Source of the DNA: Cystobasidium ongulense
Taxonomy: Eukaryota; Basidiomycota; Cystobasidiomycetes; Cystobasidiales; Cystobasidiaceae
Direction of reading: 5' to 3'
NCBI GenBank assembly: GCA_022835595.1
Contig: BQUP01000001.1
Span: 310,001 to 374,000, forward strand
Length of the DNA: 64,000 bases
A program made the position numbers and the translations under genes. A model generated the notes under the pieces. It had not been told where the DNA came from, ran no database searches, and was given only the letters and a program-made list of their open reading frames with translations. Below are positions 12,897 to 24,600 of this stretch, piece by piece; position 1 is the stretch's first letter; every line of letters begins with the position of its first letter.

Positions 12897-13068
12897 ACTG
12901 CGAGGCGTGCGTCTTGCTGCTCTGCTCTGCTCTGCCTGTAGGTATACAAAATACAGAAATGTGGATGGATTGGGTGAGTGGGAGAGAGAAGAAAGACAAG
13001 ATGGTCACGGAGAGAAGAAGCGCCTTTCTGGACGAAGACCATCGACATCATCAATCCAATCAACAAGC
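12897..13068. promoter_or_regulatory. Compact divergent promoter, DPH1/ArfGAP
   Basis: Only 172 nt separate the start codons of DPH1 (-) and the ArfGAP gene (+). Both promoters and 5' UTRs must share it. No specific factor site is evident. Confidence 0.55.
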
Positions 13069-15141
13069 ATGGCAGAATACGACAAGAGCACGCTGCTCGA
13101 CGTAGGTGTGGCTTCCAATCTAGCAAGACTGCCTGCGCTTACAAGCATTCCCCTGCAGCTCTCCAAGCAGGCGCCCAACGACAGATGCATGGACTGTGCA
13201 AGCCCCCATCCACAGTGGGCGAGCGTCAAGTGGGCCATACAACGCATGCACTATCTCATCCATTGCGTTAGCTGACATTCTCCCAGCCATGGAACCTTTA
13301 TCTGCCTCGAGTGCTCGGGCGAGCATAGGTGGGTCGAGTGACATGCATGTCGCGTAGGAAGAGTAGGATAGAAGGACTGATTAGCGACGTGTTCGTACAG
13401 GAGTCTGGGCGTACATATCAGGTGAGGATGTGCTACTGATTACCTGCGTAACGATGCTTCAAACTGACTTGTATCCCGTCTCATAGCTTCGTCAGGTGAG
13501 AATAACGCGTGTCGGGTAGATATAACTCGAGCTGAAGACCTGCTTCCTGTCTGGACTCGCTGCTCATAGGAGCTTGACAATGGACAAGTGTAAGTATGCT
13601 CCTCAGCTGTCGTAGATCTGCGATATACCGTGTTGACACCTGGTCTGTCTGTCTCTCTACCTTTGCACGTGCAGGGACACCCGAGCAGATACGCAAGATG
13701 CAAACAGGAGGCAATGGTGAGGCCAAACATTCTGCGACTATTATATACATTACAAGCTAAGCTTCTCCTTTCGAATACTCGACTCATAGCCAAAGCGACC
13801 ACTTTCTTCCAGGCATCTCCCGACTACTCGTCCAACATGAGCATAACGCAAAAGTATAATACCCATTTCGCAGCCCAGTATCGCGAGAAGGTGAGATATT
13901 GCGCGCATTTTGTCTTGCACTCTCGTCTACATCATTACTGATTCATAAACATCACACAGCTCCTCTGCGACGTCGAAGGGAGGGAGTTCGTACCGTCCGC
14001 TGCACCACCTCCATCAGAATCGACCTCTTCCTTACGCAAACCGCGTAGCAACAATACCAACTCCGGCCGAGCCTCACCGAACCCTGTTTCTCGGTCAAAC
14101 ACACCAATAAGCAATGCCTCGAGTGTAGGAGGTCAGTCGAACCCATACGCCTCGGAACAGTCTGGAATGGCGTCCCAGAAGACAGCGAACGAGACGTACT
14201 TTGCTAGTCTCGGACAAGCCAATGCTTATAGAAGTGCAGACTTACACCCGTCTCAAGGAGGGAAATATACTGGTTTTGGGAGTTCACCCATGCCTTCACC
14301 TGGTCAATCTAATTCAAGCGCATCACATCCAAGTAATATAACTTCATCAAGAGCATTACCTACCTTTAACGATTTACAATCTGACCCTTTGAAAGCAATG
14401 AGTAAAGGATGGGGTTTATTCAGTAATACATTATCACAAGCTACAAAAACTATAAATGAAACTGTTATTCAACCTGGTTTAGTTAAAATGAATGATCCAA
14501 ATTTACAATCTTCTTTGCAAGGATATTATTCTAAAGGAGGTGAATTCATTAGTTATGGTTTACAACAAGGTCAAGCTGTACTAGGTGAAGGAATAAAGAA
14601 TGCTGGTGAAATTGCTAAATCTAGAGGTATTGATACTTCCTATCTTGACAGATTTGGTAATGTTATTTCTACTGGTCAATCGAATGCGTACGAACATGAT
14701 AATAGAGGTGGTGATGGAGCTATGGGATATGATAGTCTATCACAACAAGAACCCCATCAGACAAGCTTGGAAAGTCAAGAAGCTGGATTTGCAGATTTAG
14801 ATAGTCCTCCTATATCGAGGGCGAAGACTGTTAATCAGACTTACCCAAGTTATGGTACCTCTACTGCGTCTTCATCTGCAAACGGCAAAGGCAATCAAGG
14901 CAGAGAAGAGGAAGATTTCTTTGATTCACATTTGAAAACTTCAGGTGCTTCAACGCCATCGGGTCTGAATGTGGAAGATGGATTCAAAGGAATGAGCATT
15001 GGAAGTGCGAGTGCGAGTACAAATGGGACTGCGCCTGTCAAAAGACCCCTTGGCAGAAAAGGACTAGGTGCAGTTAGAAGTGCGACTCCACCAATTGCGA
15101 AGAAGAAGAATGACGATGATGAGTGGGCAAAGTTCGATTAG
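13069..15141 (+). CDS. GCS1: ArfGAP1/Gcs1-type Arf GTPase-activating protein
   Basis: It stimulates GTP hydrolysis by Arf1 during COPI vesicle cycling at the Golgi. Eight exons: 13069-13229, 13287-13328, 13401-13421 (21 nt), 13487-13495 (9 nt), 13570-13589 (20 nt), 13675-13716, 13790-13890 and 13960-15141, giving 525 residues. Every junction keeps phase and rebuilds the zinc finger: CMDCASPHPQWASVNHGT then FICLECSGEHRSLGVHIS, a CX2CX16CX2C motif with the arginine finger in HRSLGVH. FVRSLTMDKWTPEQIRKM and QTGGNAKATTFF follow. The C-terminal two thirds are Ser/Thr/Gly-rich with an amphipathic, ALPS-like stretch (KGWGLFSNTLSQATKTI) and end in the acidic DDDEWAKFD typical of coat-binding tails. 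The catalytic domain lies in seven small exons and the tail in one. Confidence 0.95.
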
Positions 15142-15637
15142 CTAGAAGTTTAAGCTGACGAGGAGTAGTATCTTGTTATTGAGCACTCTTTCATCTAGAG
15201 CACACTGGTAGAGGTGGACACACATTGCTATCCTACACGTATAAGCGGCATCTTGCAATTGTAAATTCACCGGACACCTCTCCCTCGCATCAAATAGACG
15301 GACGGCGAGTCCATCGCTTCTAACATATTCTCCTGCTAATGGGGCGTGTAACTACAATCCTTGTAGTCGCACTGTCGCTGTATCATGATATCGAGCTGCT
15401 TTGCCACTAAGTGGAAGGCGAGGCTGGCTGGCTTTTGACATCTTTCGTCTAATTATAGCAATGGTCAAGTATAGCGATCTTTCGCAAAGACAATTCTCAC
15501 TTTGTTTCAGTCCTTCTTCAACATAAATACAACTATTAGACAGCTATAGTTGCGCATACTCGCATCACTCGCATCACTTGTCCATATCCCGAGAAAGCTT
15601 GCAAATCGACAAGGCCGATCAACCAACCCACTCGAAG
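15142..15637. promoter_or_regulatory. Intergenic region upstream of the CYSTM gene
   Basis: This 496-nt tandem gap holds the ArfGAP 3' UTR and the CYSTM promoter. I see no open frame with recognisable sequence. Confidence 0.45.
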
Positions 15638-16567
15638 ATGGCTGCGAGAGGATACTATGATGGCCAACAGCCTCAGCAGGGTGGATGTAAGCGAGCTTGC
15701 TTGCTTGCTTATCTAGCTATATATCCTCCTACTGTCTGCTAATCCTGGCTATTCTCCATTCCAGACGGACCTCCACAAGGCCAATACGGTAGGGCTGCTC
15801 AGACCGATGCAGGCGGCCATCACATCGTACACAGAGACGACATGCTGAGCTCGAAGCTAATCGGTGTTGCTTCCAGGACCTCCACAAGGACAATACTACG
15901 GTCAACAGCCGCAACAGGGATGTGGGTCATGTTCACCTCTTGATCGGAATAGTAGAGTCGCGTAGACTGATCCCACTCTTCGCAAATTATTCAATCTACC
16001 ACGGCATAGATGGTCAACCTCGTATGCATATTCTCTTGCATTCAGATGTATCCGATGCGGTCTCTGACCCTTCCATTCTTGGCAGAATACTATCAGCAAC
16101 CTCCGATGCAACAGCAACAACCCGTTTACATCCAAGTAGGTGATAAGTTTGATAGAACGCACTAAGGCGATGGCAATTTTCAACTTGACAATTGACTGGT
16201 CTTGAAAATAGCAACAGGCACCTCCTCAAAAGTCCAAGGGAACGGGTCCTTGCGGTGGTTGCTGTAAGTTCTTCCTCCTAAGTCAAAAGTACGCTGCTTG
16301 AAATCGGCGTCTGACCTTTGTTTGATATGGGGATCAACAGGCGCGTGTCTAGCGGGAGCGTGAGCTTTTCTCTCACCTCATACTTATACAAATCATTTCG
16401 ACCGCTCATTTACATTCTTTCGTTTGACAGCTGCTTGTGTTGCTGCGCTGAAGAAGCCCTTTGGTATGTTTGGCATGTTCTTTAAATTGACGATAAAATA
16501 GCGTCAGCTGATGCTAAAAATTGGGTTTTTTGTTTTGTTTTTCTTCCCCAGTGACTGCCTTTTTTGA
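15638..16567 (+). CDS. CYSTM-type cysteine-rich tail protein, nine exons
   Basis: The 300-nt coding sequence is split into nine exons: 15638-15686, 15765-15788, 15877-15921, 16010-16021 (12 nt), 16086-16135, 16212-16263, 16341-16359 (19 nt), 16431-16463 and 16552-16567 (16 nt). Together they give 99 residues. The N-terminal two thirds is a low-complexity Gly/Tyr/Pro/Gln repeat (MAARGYYDGQQPQQGG, GPPQGQY twice). The C-terminus is a CYSTM module: GPCGGCCACLAGACL then CCCAEEALCDCLF. CYSTM proteins are small tail-anchored or palmitoylated membrane proteins linked to stress tolerance in yeast and plants. No single exon shows the module, but the splice phases work and the rebuilt pattern is diagnostic. 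Confidence 0.88.
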
Positions 16568-16963
16568 TTAAGGTATAGGAGTAATCAACTTCTGTCTTGA
16601 CCGGGAATGACCTAGAGTATCGAAGAGGCTCATCCTTGAAGACTCGGTACAAACCTGCCACTTGTAAATCAGTCTACATCAGCTCACGAATATATAGAGA
16701 CTTTCCGGCACCATAAGTCAGTACCCTTCTTTCATCATCTCGTAACATCATTGCGTTTCATACAAACAAGACACTTAGGTACTACCCCTGAAACAGTTGC
16801 GCCTCGTTTATCTATCATCTCGTTTCATATAACATCTCCTTGGCCATTGCCCATCCTTCGTTTGGAAAGCACATATCGTAAATTTGAAGCTTGGTATCTA
16901 CCGTAATCTCGAGCATACGAACCAGATTGTCCACCCAAACCTCTCAAATCCAACCTCTGGTAT
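16568..16963. other. Convergent intergenic region
   Basis: These 396 nt lie between the 3' ends of the CYSTM gene (+) and the p24 gene (-). I see only presumed 3' UTRs and no further gene. Confidence 0.45.
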
Positions 16964-17883
16964 TTAGACTAGACGCCTCTTGCCAGGTTGAGAGAAGAAA
17001 TGTCTAACAACGAAAACTTGAAACATTGACATTGCAATCATAAGTAAACTTTCGCAGATTGAGAATAATGAAATACGCCAAGCTGTTGAATGTACTGTTG
17101 ATTTATTTCTATGATCCCGAGTTCGGAAGTCTGGCATCGGAAAGTCAGTTCTCTGGATGGAAGGCGCTGTCCAAACACAACTGGAGGGATGTTTTCCGCA
17201 ACTGCTTTAAACTCACATTTCTGTGTCCGTTGAATGCTACTCAAACTTCCAGATAGCTTGTATATACTCTCTTCTAGACTGCTCGTTTGCTCAGTGATAC
17301 TGGTAGGTTTAGCGGGTGCTACATTTCTAGGTTCTGTTTCAACCATGATATCGAAATCGACTAGTTTTTCCGAAAAGGATGACATGTCGTTGCTGCCAGT
17401 TTACAATTGCGTTATTTGTGTCAGTCGAGCTGGAGCGCGCCGCCTTTGAATGAAATGTTACTGAACCCACCTGAAGCAGAAGCTGTATTCGCCGACGAGT
17501 TGAGCGGTGAAGATGTAGTCGCCTTGTCTATCGCGTTCTCCTTCTATGACTATCGTGTCTTTGGGATCTGTGACTACCCAGTCTACATCGAATGAGCCTC
17601 CAGATTGGACCTAGATGGGCGCACATACACACTCAAGTCAGTCGCGCGTCTTCAACGAGCAGAGGGAGCTCGTGGGCAGGCCTGCACTCACAGCAAAGTA
17701 GAAGCCGACCTTCTCGCCAGCTTTGTCGACCCAGGCGTAGAAGCAGGAGCGGTCGTGTGCGGATATCGTCGTGGTCAACGCGGATCCATCGACGCGGCCG
17801 AGGTTGTTTGAAGCTGTGAGGACGAGGGCGGCGAGCAGACAGCAGAGCAGCGAGCACGCCGAGGAGAGAGTGTGCTGCGTCAT
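16964..17883 (-). CDS. p24 family (EMP24/GP25L) cargo receptor
   Basis: Exons are 17883-17692, 17610-17471, 17392-17217 and 17130-16964, giving 224 residues, a normal p24 length. A signal peptide (MTQHTLSSACSLLCCLLAAL) precedes the GOLD domain with ISAHDRSCFYAWVDKAGEK, VGFYFAVQSGGSFDVDW and GEYSFCFSNDMSSFSEK. The two cysteines of the GOLD disulphide are SCFYA and FCFSN. A heptad-rich segment (SLEESIYKLSGSLSSIQR) follows, then FRTRDHRNKSTVHSTAW, one membrane span and the cytosolic tail RHFFSQPGKRRLV. The FF pair and the basic RR are the COPII and COPI binding signals of this family. It cycles between ER and Golgi. The subfamily (Erp-like or other) is not resolved. A second p24 gene, EMP24, lies at the right end of the window. 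Confidence 0.94.
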
Positions 17884-18007
17884 CTTTGCTTCTCTGCCGC
17901 TTGACAGCGTGAAAGTTGGTGTGGGATGGTGGTGGATGCAAGGACAAGAAGGTCGAGCTGGATTGAAATGCCTTGCTCTCTCTTCTCTTCAGCACCGACA
18001 GACAACA
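17884..18007. promoter_or_regulatory. Very compact divergent promoter, p24/FHA genes
   Basis: Only 124 nt lie between the start codons of the p24 gene (-) and the FHA gene (+). Both transcription starts must lie here or inside the coding regions. Confidence 0.6.
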
Positions 18008-19538
18008 ATGAAGAGACTGCGCGACGATGACGGACAGCAAGAGCAGGAGCAGGAACTGGAGGAAGGCGAGGAGCAAGACGAGTATCAGCCCATTTCTGGT
18101 CCGTCCGTGTTCAGTCTGCCACCACCGCCGCCTCCACTGCTCAGACTGGTGGTCCATCATTCCAGCCAGAACCCATCTGCAAACCTCCTACCGCCTCATC
18201 AGGCTCTGGCGCTCGTCCACGACACAACAACAATAGGGAGGGATAAGTCCTATGAACCGAGGATACGCTTAAAGACGCTCGAAGTGTCAAGGACGCACGC
18301 CACATTATTCCAACAAGAGGCAATGGAAGATACATCCATGCAATTCAACGACGATAATATGTGGTTCATCGTTGATAATGCAAGTACACATGGGACATAC
18401 CTGCGCAGATGTGGAGAGGGAGAATATACGAGACTGAGTGCAAAGGGACAGAGTAGCCTACCGAGGCAATTAAGACACTTGGAGTAAATCAATCGCACCC
18501 TCACACAACAAGCTATACTTTGGCTTTCTGATCCCCGTTCTATGGGTCACTGCCCTGACTTGGATTATTGCTTGCTTGGTTCCGCACAACCAGACAATAG
18601 CGGACCATTAGCTGACTTATTGCCTTGCTCACTCATTTCATTTTACCCATTTCAATGGCACCGAACTATACTACAGCACCATCAAAGTCGCGAATCAACG
18701 CTTCATAGTGCATCTACATGGGTTGAAAGAAGGAGGTCTATGTGAATCATGCACCGTCAATGAAGATCGAAGCAACCTGATACCTCTCCTGGAAGACACG
18801 ACGACTACTGCTTTGAACAGCAGTACAAGCGTGGCTCCTCCTCCCAACACAGCAGGGTTGCAGCATACCCCAATGGACGAACCTACAGCGAAAACATACT
18901 CCAAGGAAGAAAAGAGGCAGAATTTTAGGAGTAATATGCATTCATTACGGAAGAACCTACTAGCAGGAGGCGACTCAACGTCAAATACATCATCATCAGG
19001 TCCATCGAAACCGAAACCGAAAGCACAAGAGACAATCATTCCTACCTCTTCTGTAGGGAACAGCGGTGATGAAGGGAGTGCAACCTCGATAATAGAGACG
19101 CCGCGCTATGTAGATCGCGCGAAATTGAGGCGCTCAATATATCCGCCTCAACATGGATTAAGCGATGCAGATCCACCGCAGGGTAAAAAATCTCGATTAT
19201 CTTCTCCCTCATCATCATCATCAAATAGCACTGCGAGAAGAACAGAACCATCTTATGGACCAGGTGCGGCTTTATTTGATAAAATGATGAAACAAGGCAA
19301 TAGCGATATACTTGCCGGTAGAGACGAGACTGAAGGTAGCAACTCGGATGGATCAACTATAAATACATCAAAACAGAAAGAAGTTAGAATGGGTAAGGTC
19401 ATTCAAGTCAGAACTATGGCGGAACGTACTGCTGGACTGGGTAGTGGAGCTGTGAGAGAAGGCGTTGAACAGCATGCGGGGACAACGGATTGGAGAGATG
19501 CCGCTAGACAGCGGAGATGGAGGGAGGCGAATCGATAG
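18008..19538 (+). CDS. AGGF1-like FHA-domain protein
   Basis: Exons 18008-18483 and 18677-19538 are joined across a long 193-nt intron (GTAAAT donor) and give 445 residues. An acidic start (MKRLRDDDGQQEQEQELEE) precedes an FHA domain, a phosphothreonine-binding fold, with its core IGRDKSYEPRIRLKTLEVSR, THATLFQ and WFIVDNASTHGTYL. Splicing continues it as RHLDTIKVANQRFIVHLHG followed by CESCTVNE. The C-terminal half has YVDRAKLRRSIYPP, GAALFDKMMK and RTMAERTAGLGSG, in the order in which human AGGF1/VG5Q shows its YKDRAGKRR block and G-patch. The G-patch glycines are largely lost. The relation to AGGF1 is my inference; a nuclear RNA-processing role is possible but unproven. Confidence 0.85.
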
Positions 19539-20030
19539 TGCAAATCGCATGAGAACGTGTAGCATGATGTTATGATACTCAGAAATTAATGAAAAAATGT
19601 ATCGTTCTTATCGCAATGTCAATCTGGATTGCCGAGTTTCACACTGGGAACTCAGAACTAAGCCTTAATGAAACAGCACAAGGGAGGGAGCGGCGTTGCA
19701 AAAGGAATGCAAGAGCAGGAGGAATAATTTCCTATAACTTAAATTACACTGAAACATCTTTTGAACTATTGTATCAGATTTAAAAGGGGAAAAGGTGATT
19801 TGCGAAAGCTGGAAAAACTAATTGACAACATCATTTAAATCAAAAGATTCACTTCACTTTCGATGCTCCAACGTATCAATGCTGCACGTAAGATGGATGA
19901 AGGGTCCGAAAGAAGATGATTTGCAGCGGAAAAGGAACGATTTGTGTGAAACGACGATGGTGAAATACTTTCTTGCTTTACTGGCGTTTGCCATTTGTGG
20001 AATAAAGTAGTGGATGGATAGATGGTATGC
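19539..20030. other. Convergent intergenic region
   Basis: These 492 AT-rich nt lie between the FHA gene (+) and the cysteine-cluster gene (-). No gene, repeat or RNA is recognised. Confidence 0.45.
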
Positions 20031-20933
20031 TTATTGAGGTGGTGCAGTGTGACAGCGGTAGCATTGCACTGTTCCATCTGGACATCTATATAGGAGGGAA
20101 CGTCACCCTGTTAGTATCATGAAGGAAGTTTTAATCATTAACAGTACCACTCTGACTTACTCGACGGAACAGCCTCTGCAGACGGGTTTCCCGCAGCTTC
20201 CTGAATGGCTATCGCAATCTGAGGAACGATCTTTGGAGAATGCAGTCCTGTGACTAGACTTGTCCGCATCTACATCTATGATGGGTGCGTGACGGTGCTT
20301 TCTGGCTGTATCGGCTTCCAAGTCTTCGGAGGTCCGGCAGCTTCTGGAACATATAGGGCAGGATAGACCACCGCACAGCGAACACTTGTGGAATTTAGCT
20401 AATTGAAGAAGAGAGGTTGCAGTTCTTCGACACGAGATGCAAGTTCTTGCATCGGGCGTGAGTATTCCACTGCCATGAATAGTAGTAGTAGTATCACCAC
20501 TCGGCAGGTTTGTGCTTGTGGCGTTGGAACGGATGATCTGCACAGGCGAGGGCGAACGGCGTAGTTGTGAAGGCTGCCGCAGGAACGGGGATTGTTGACG
20601 AGGAGGAGAAGCTGACGAGCGTGCTAGAGGGTGGGAATGCGACATTCGAGCTCGTTTGTTGCCGGCTAACTGACGTGCACCCACTGCGGTGTTCTTCGCT
20701 GCTGCTCTGCCTGGGCCTGTCAAGGTGGGACAAGTCAGCTGACAGATCAGTCTGAACAGACAGAATGGAGGGCATGACTCACTCATAGTCACCTGAGAGC
20801 CAAAGAGCTTTCGCTTTCTGGCTGGAGAGTTGCTCTGCAGCGAGTCGGCCATCAAAGCGCCAGCGAGCTCAGCTGCATCTGGCCAGGCGCCCGAGACCAA
20901 GGACGGAGCGCCATAGTCCGAGTCCCACTCCAT
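20031..20933 (-). CDS. Small cysteine-cluster (putative zinc-binding) protein
   Basis: Exons 20933-20783, 20716-20161 and 20085-20031 give 253 residues. The start MEWDSDYGAPSLVSGAW is acidic. The middle is basic, Ser/Pro/Arg-rich and probably disordered. The last 100 residues hold about 16 cysteines in paired form: CISCRR, HKCSLCGGLSCPICSRSC, then GSCGKPVCRGCSVECPDG and VQCYRCHTAPPQ. The third exon was found because the second ends at a GTAAGT donor and the short downstream exon adds the last Cys-x2-Cys pair in frame. The pattern resembles FYVE/RING-like cross-brace zinc fingers, but I do not recognise the family and assign no function. Confidence 0.8.
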
Positions 20934-21609
20934 CTTGGTAGGTCTTGGATGGTCCTCGTGGATGATGAGCCAGCCAGCCAGCCAGTCGTGTTGATGTGGG
21001 TGACTTGACTGCTGCTGGTCAGAAGGCAAGCAAGAAGCACGCCGCGATGGCGCTGGATGATGCAAGCTGGCCACTCGAGTTGGACGGCAGACGTGCGGAC
21101 ATGGATAGACACTGCGACAACAAGTACAGCTAGCTCGTCAAGGACCACGCCATGCTCATTGCGAACAAGCTTTGCACGAGCACGCCGGCATTTGCAGACC
21201 CTGTCGCCACCATTCTCTACGGCGGATCCAACAACACTTCGCTCCAGTGATTGATCTGCATCTATACCATGCAGCACTGTGTCTAATCTATTCTATCTGG
21301 CCTCTACTCAGCCTGCTGTCGTAGACTATGCTATACGCGTCCCAGTGCAGACGTGATCGAGAATTTGCACCCACTCTCCAGAATCCTTCTTGAAGTCCGC
21401 ATCTTGGATCCAGATTCACTGCTACGTGCACACACACACACCATGCTATAGCTACTCTTGTCAATTAGCCACGCTAAGCACGCAAACGCCCGGGAACGAT
21501 GGCCCGCCCGCATGCAATCACCGACCATACGACCCTGTTCAAGCGAAGAGGATGGGCTGGACGGCCAGACGGCAGGAGCAATGCAGATCCACTCGTCGAG
21601 ATTGACAGC
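20934..21609. promoter_or_regulatory. Divergent intergenic region upstream of EED
   Basis: These 676 nt lie between the start codons of the cysteine-cluster gene (-) and the EED-like gene (+). It has several short frames, none with a recognisable domain. Confidence 0.45.
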
Positions 21610-24600
21610 ATGACTACGACCGAGAGGCGAATTGTTACGGCGTGTGAGCCTACTTCTGAGAGCTAGGTTTGAAGGAAGTCGAGCTGACTTGTTACTTCGC
21701 AATAGTCAAACAGGCACTTGGGGACCACAAAACACACAAGCTATCCACGCTCATGCTGCAAAGCGATTTGAAAGCTTTGACTGGTAAGAAAGCACTTTTG
21801 ATATTCATACGTGCTGACTATCCAAGCAATTGCTAACCGCAAAGAACCCCCTTAATAGCCGAACTGAAACTACCACATACCAAAGTTCGGCATATACTCA
21901 AGAACGTACCTAAAGAGATCATGTCCTTTGACGACCCGAAATCTGGTCATACACTTCTGGCTCTCAAGCAGGCGAGCACAGCGGCATCATCGCAAGATCG
22001 TCGAGCTAGTACAAGCAGGCTAGATAGTCAGGCTCCATCTACTTCGATGCATAACAACAGCGCGCCAGCTTGGGATTCGCTCTTTCGCGCGGTTTCTCCG
22101 GACGATAGTCGGGCAGGCTCCTCTGAAGCTGACAGCGCGACTTCAGACAGCGGCTCAGACCGTTCTACAAGACGTGCAGCGAAATCAAGGTTGAGAGACG
22201 AGGGCCCAAGAAGACATTCTGATTCTACTTGGGGCATGCAAAGACCTCATGAGCGACAGCAACATACGAAAGAAGTTGCAAGTGCCTCCATATCGCCTCA
22301 GAAGAAAGACAGGACTGTGAGACCCGGATCAAGGCGCTCTGAGCCTGTTGCCAGCACTTCTGCATCGATACAACGCGATGTAGACCTTGCAAATCATGGA
22401 GGCGGTAGGAATGTAGGTGGAGATAGTGACGATGAAGAAGATCTCCTTCGCGCTATTCGACAGTCGATGAGCGCAGCTCCGCCTTCTAGGTCGCAGCAGC
22501 TACCCTCAGTCGTTCCAGTCAGGAAACAGCCAGCATCACCTTCAGTAGCTGCGATTCGCGAAACGGCAGCTGAACACGGACTGGAACTTCCAGAGGATAC
22601 TGCTATACTTGGACGAGCTAGCCTTGCGAATGGAAATAGCGATATGGCTATAGACGAAGATGCAGATGTGACATTTGTACCTTCGCATGTACAAGGAAAT
22701 GGCCAAGAAGAGTATGGGATTGAGATACCGATTGATCAACTAGCAAGTCAATCTCATCGTAGTAGACCACAAGAGAGTGACGAGGAGAATGCAGATGACT
22801 TTGATTTGGACATGGAAAGTGCTCGGCGTTCTCAGTCTGTGCGATCGCATCATAGAACAAGTAGCGGTGGCGGAAGTGCACGCAAGGATATGCCGGATTT
22901 GTTATTCGATGGGTATAAAGCTACTCGAGCACGTGGTAGATCGTTGAGACCTGGTCCGCCTGGGATGGAGGAAGCATCAGTGAGTTTTCCGATACCATAT
23001 CGATCTGTTCAGGAGCTGATTTCACCCTTTACAGACACGAGACTCGTCCGTCCAAGACGCTGAGTCCGTTGAAGACCGTGATCTGGACGATGACAAAATT
23101 GAAGATATCAAGCCTGTCGTACAGAAGCGGGGGCCTACTAAGCCAGGTCGACGTCACGTTAGCGATGGCTCGTCAAGTGACGATGTCGTAGTAGTCACAT
23201 CAGTCCGAGTAGGAGCACCACCGTCCAAATCACGAGAGGAACGCGAATTAGAGCGAGAAGAGAGGCGCAAATTCCGCAAGGAAAAAGAAGCTAAAAAACT
23301 AGAACAGGAAAAATCTAGAAAGCGAAGGGAAAGGAATCCACTTCCAACTTTTAGACATACCCAAGGTCAAGAAGCTGCTGAATTGAAATTAGCCTATCAA
23401 GCTTATTTGACAGACCTTCAAAAATCAAAATCAAAAGCTGGATCATCTATGCAGGAGATTATTGATTTGGACGCAGAAGCTACGGTTGAAGAATTACCGG
23501 ATTTGATCACTGAGGCTGAGAAGAACGCAAGCTGGACTCAAATGTTCTCGTATGAATCTTTGAAAGGAAGAGGAAATCGACCAGATTATAATACAGTCAA
23601 ATTCTGGCCCTATAATTTGCCCTTTCCAGGCCGTGCTAAGAATGAGGCTATTGTCGCTGTAGCTGGCGGAGGAATAGTAAGTTCTAATCTTTGTAACAGT
23701 CACGGACTACCTACTGACAAAGCATCATTATTACAGGTTCGAATATTTCGTCTTTCAGAAAAGCGTGGAGTCACAGAGCTCTGGAATGCAGTTGATGAGA
23801 GTGTCAACTGGGAGAAAGAGGTGAGATAACTCTCTGAACAAGTCAGACAAGTCGAACCTGATCAATCTCACTACTAGTCTTGGCGGGAAACATTCTACAC
23901 ATGCGCTTGGACACATGACGTCCGTGAAGATAATAATATAGCGCCTCATTGGCGGAAGTGGCCTATTCTATGCGTGGCTGGGAAAGGCGCGGAAGTTAAG
24001 ATCCTAGATGGATACTCTGGCGCAACACTAAAGATAATACAAGGACATGGTGGGGTAAGATCCTGCGAGAAATCTACAATCTGATCCGTTGCTGATATAC
24101 TCGTTCCTATCAGGCGATATACTCCCTTGCTGTTCATCCAAATCTGCCACATATAATCGCTACAGCTTCCGGAGACGAGGCTATCTCTTTGTGGGACATC
24201 AGCGTACCAGTGTCGAAGCCTGAGGTAGAAGCTGGTCATGGTACCCTTGACGAAGCTGACAAGCGGCGAAAAGGCTATGTTGAAGGAGAACGACTATGCT
24301 TGTTCGGAGGATACGCTGGACATGTGGAAGCGGTTTTGTCGATAGTAAGTCTTGCTTCATCGAGTGCTTACAGTTCTCCTGACTTCCGCCTGTATTTCCG
24401 TACAACAGGCTATACATCCATCTCTACCCTTGCTGGTTTCCGGTGGTGGTGACTGCAAGCTTCGCATCTGGCGTCTGCCGGATAATCTACCCGTGCATCC
24501 AACCTCTAGCCTTACCGATCCAATCCCTGTCGACCCTCCCGAAAAATCTAGAAGACCGCCGTCTAACGCCTTCCCCATCTTCACTCAAACATCACTCCAC

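Noticed and set aside
12697-13275. 192-codon plus-strand frame starting inside DPH1
   Set aside because: Only its end is real (first ArfGAP exon from 13069); the upstream part is antisense to DPH1 exon 1.
17633-18160. 175-codon minus-strand frame across the p24/FHA promoter
   Set aside because: It runs antisense to the FHA start and in another frame from the p24 first exon; the signal peptide and GOLD domain fix the true p24 frame.
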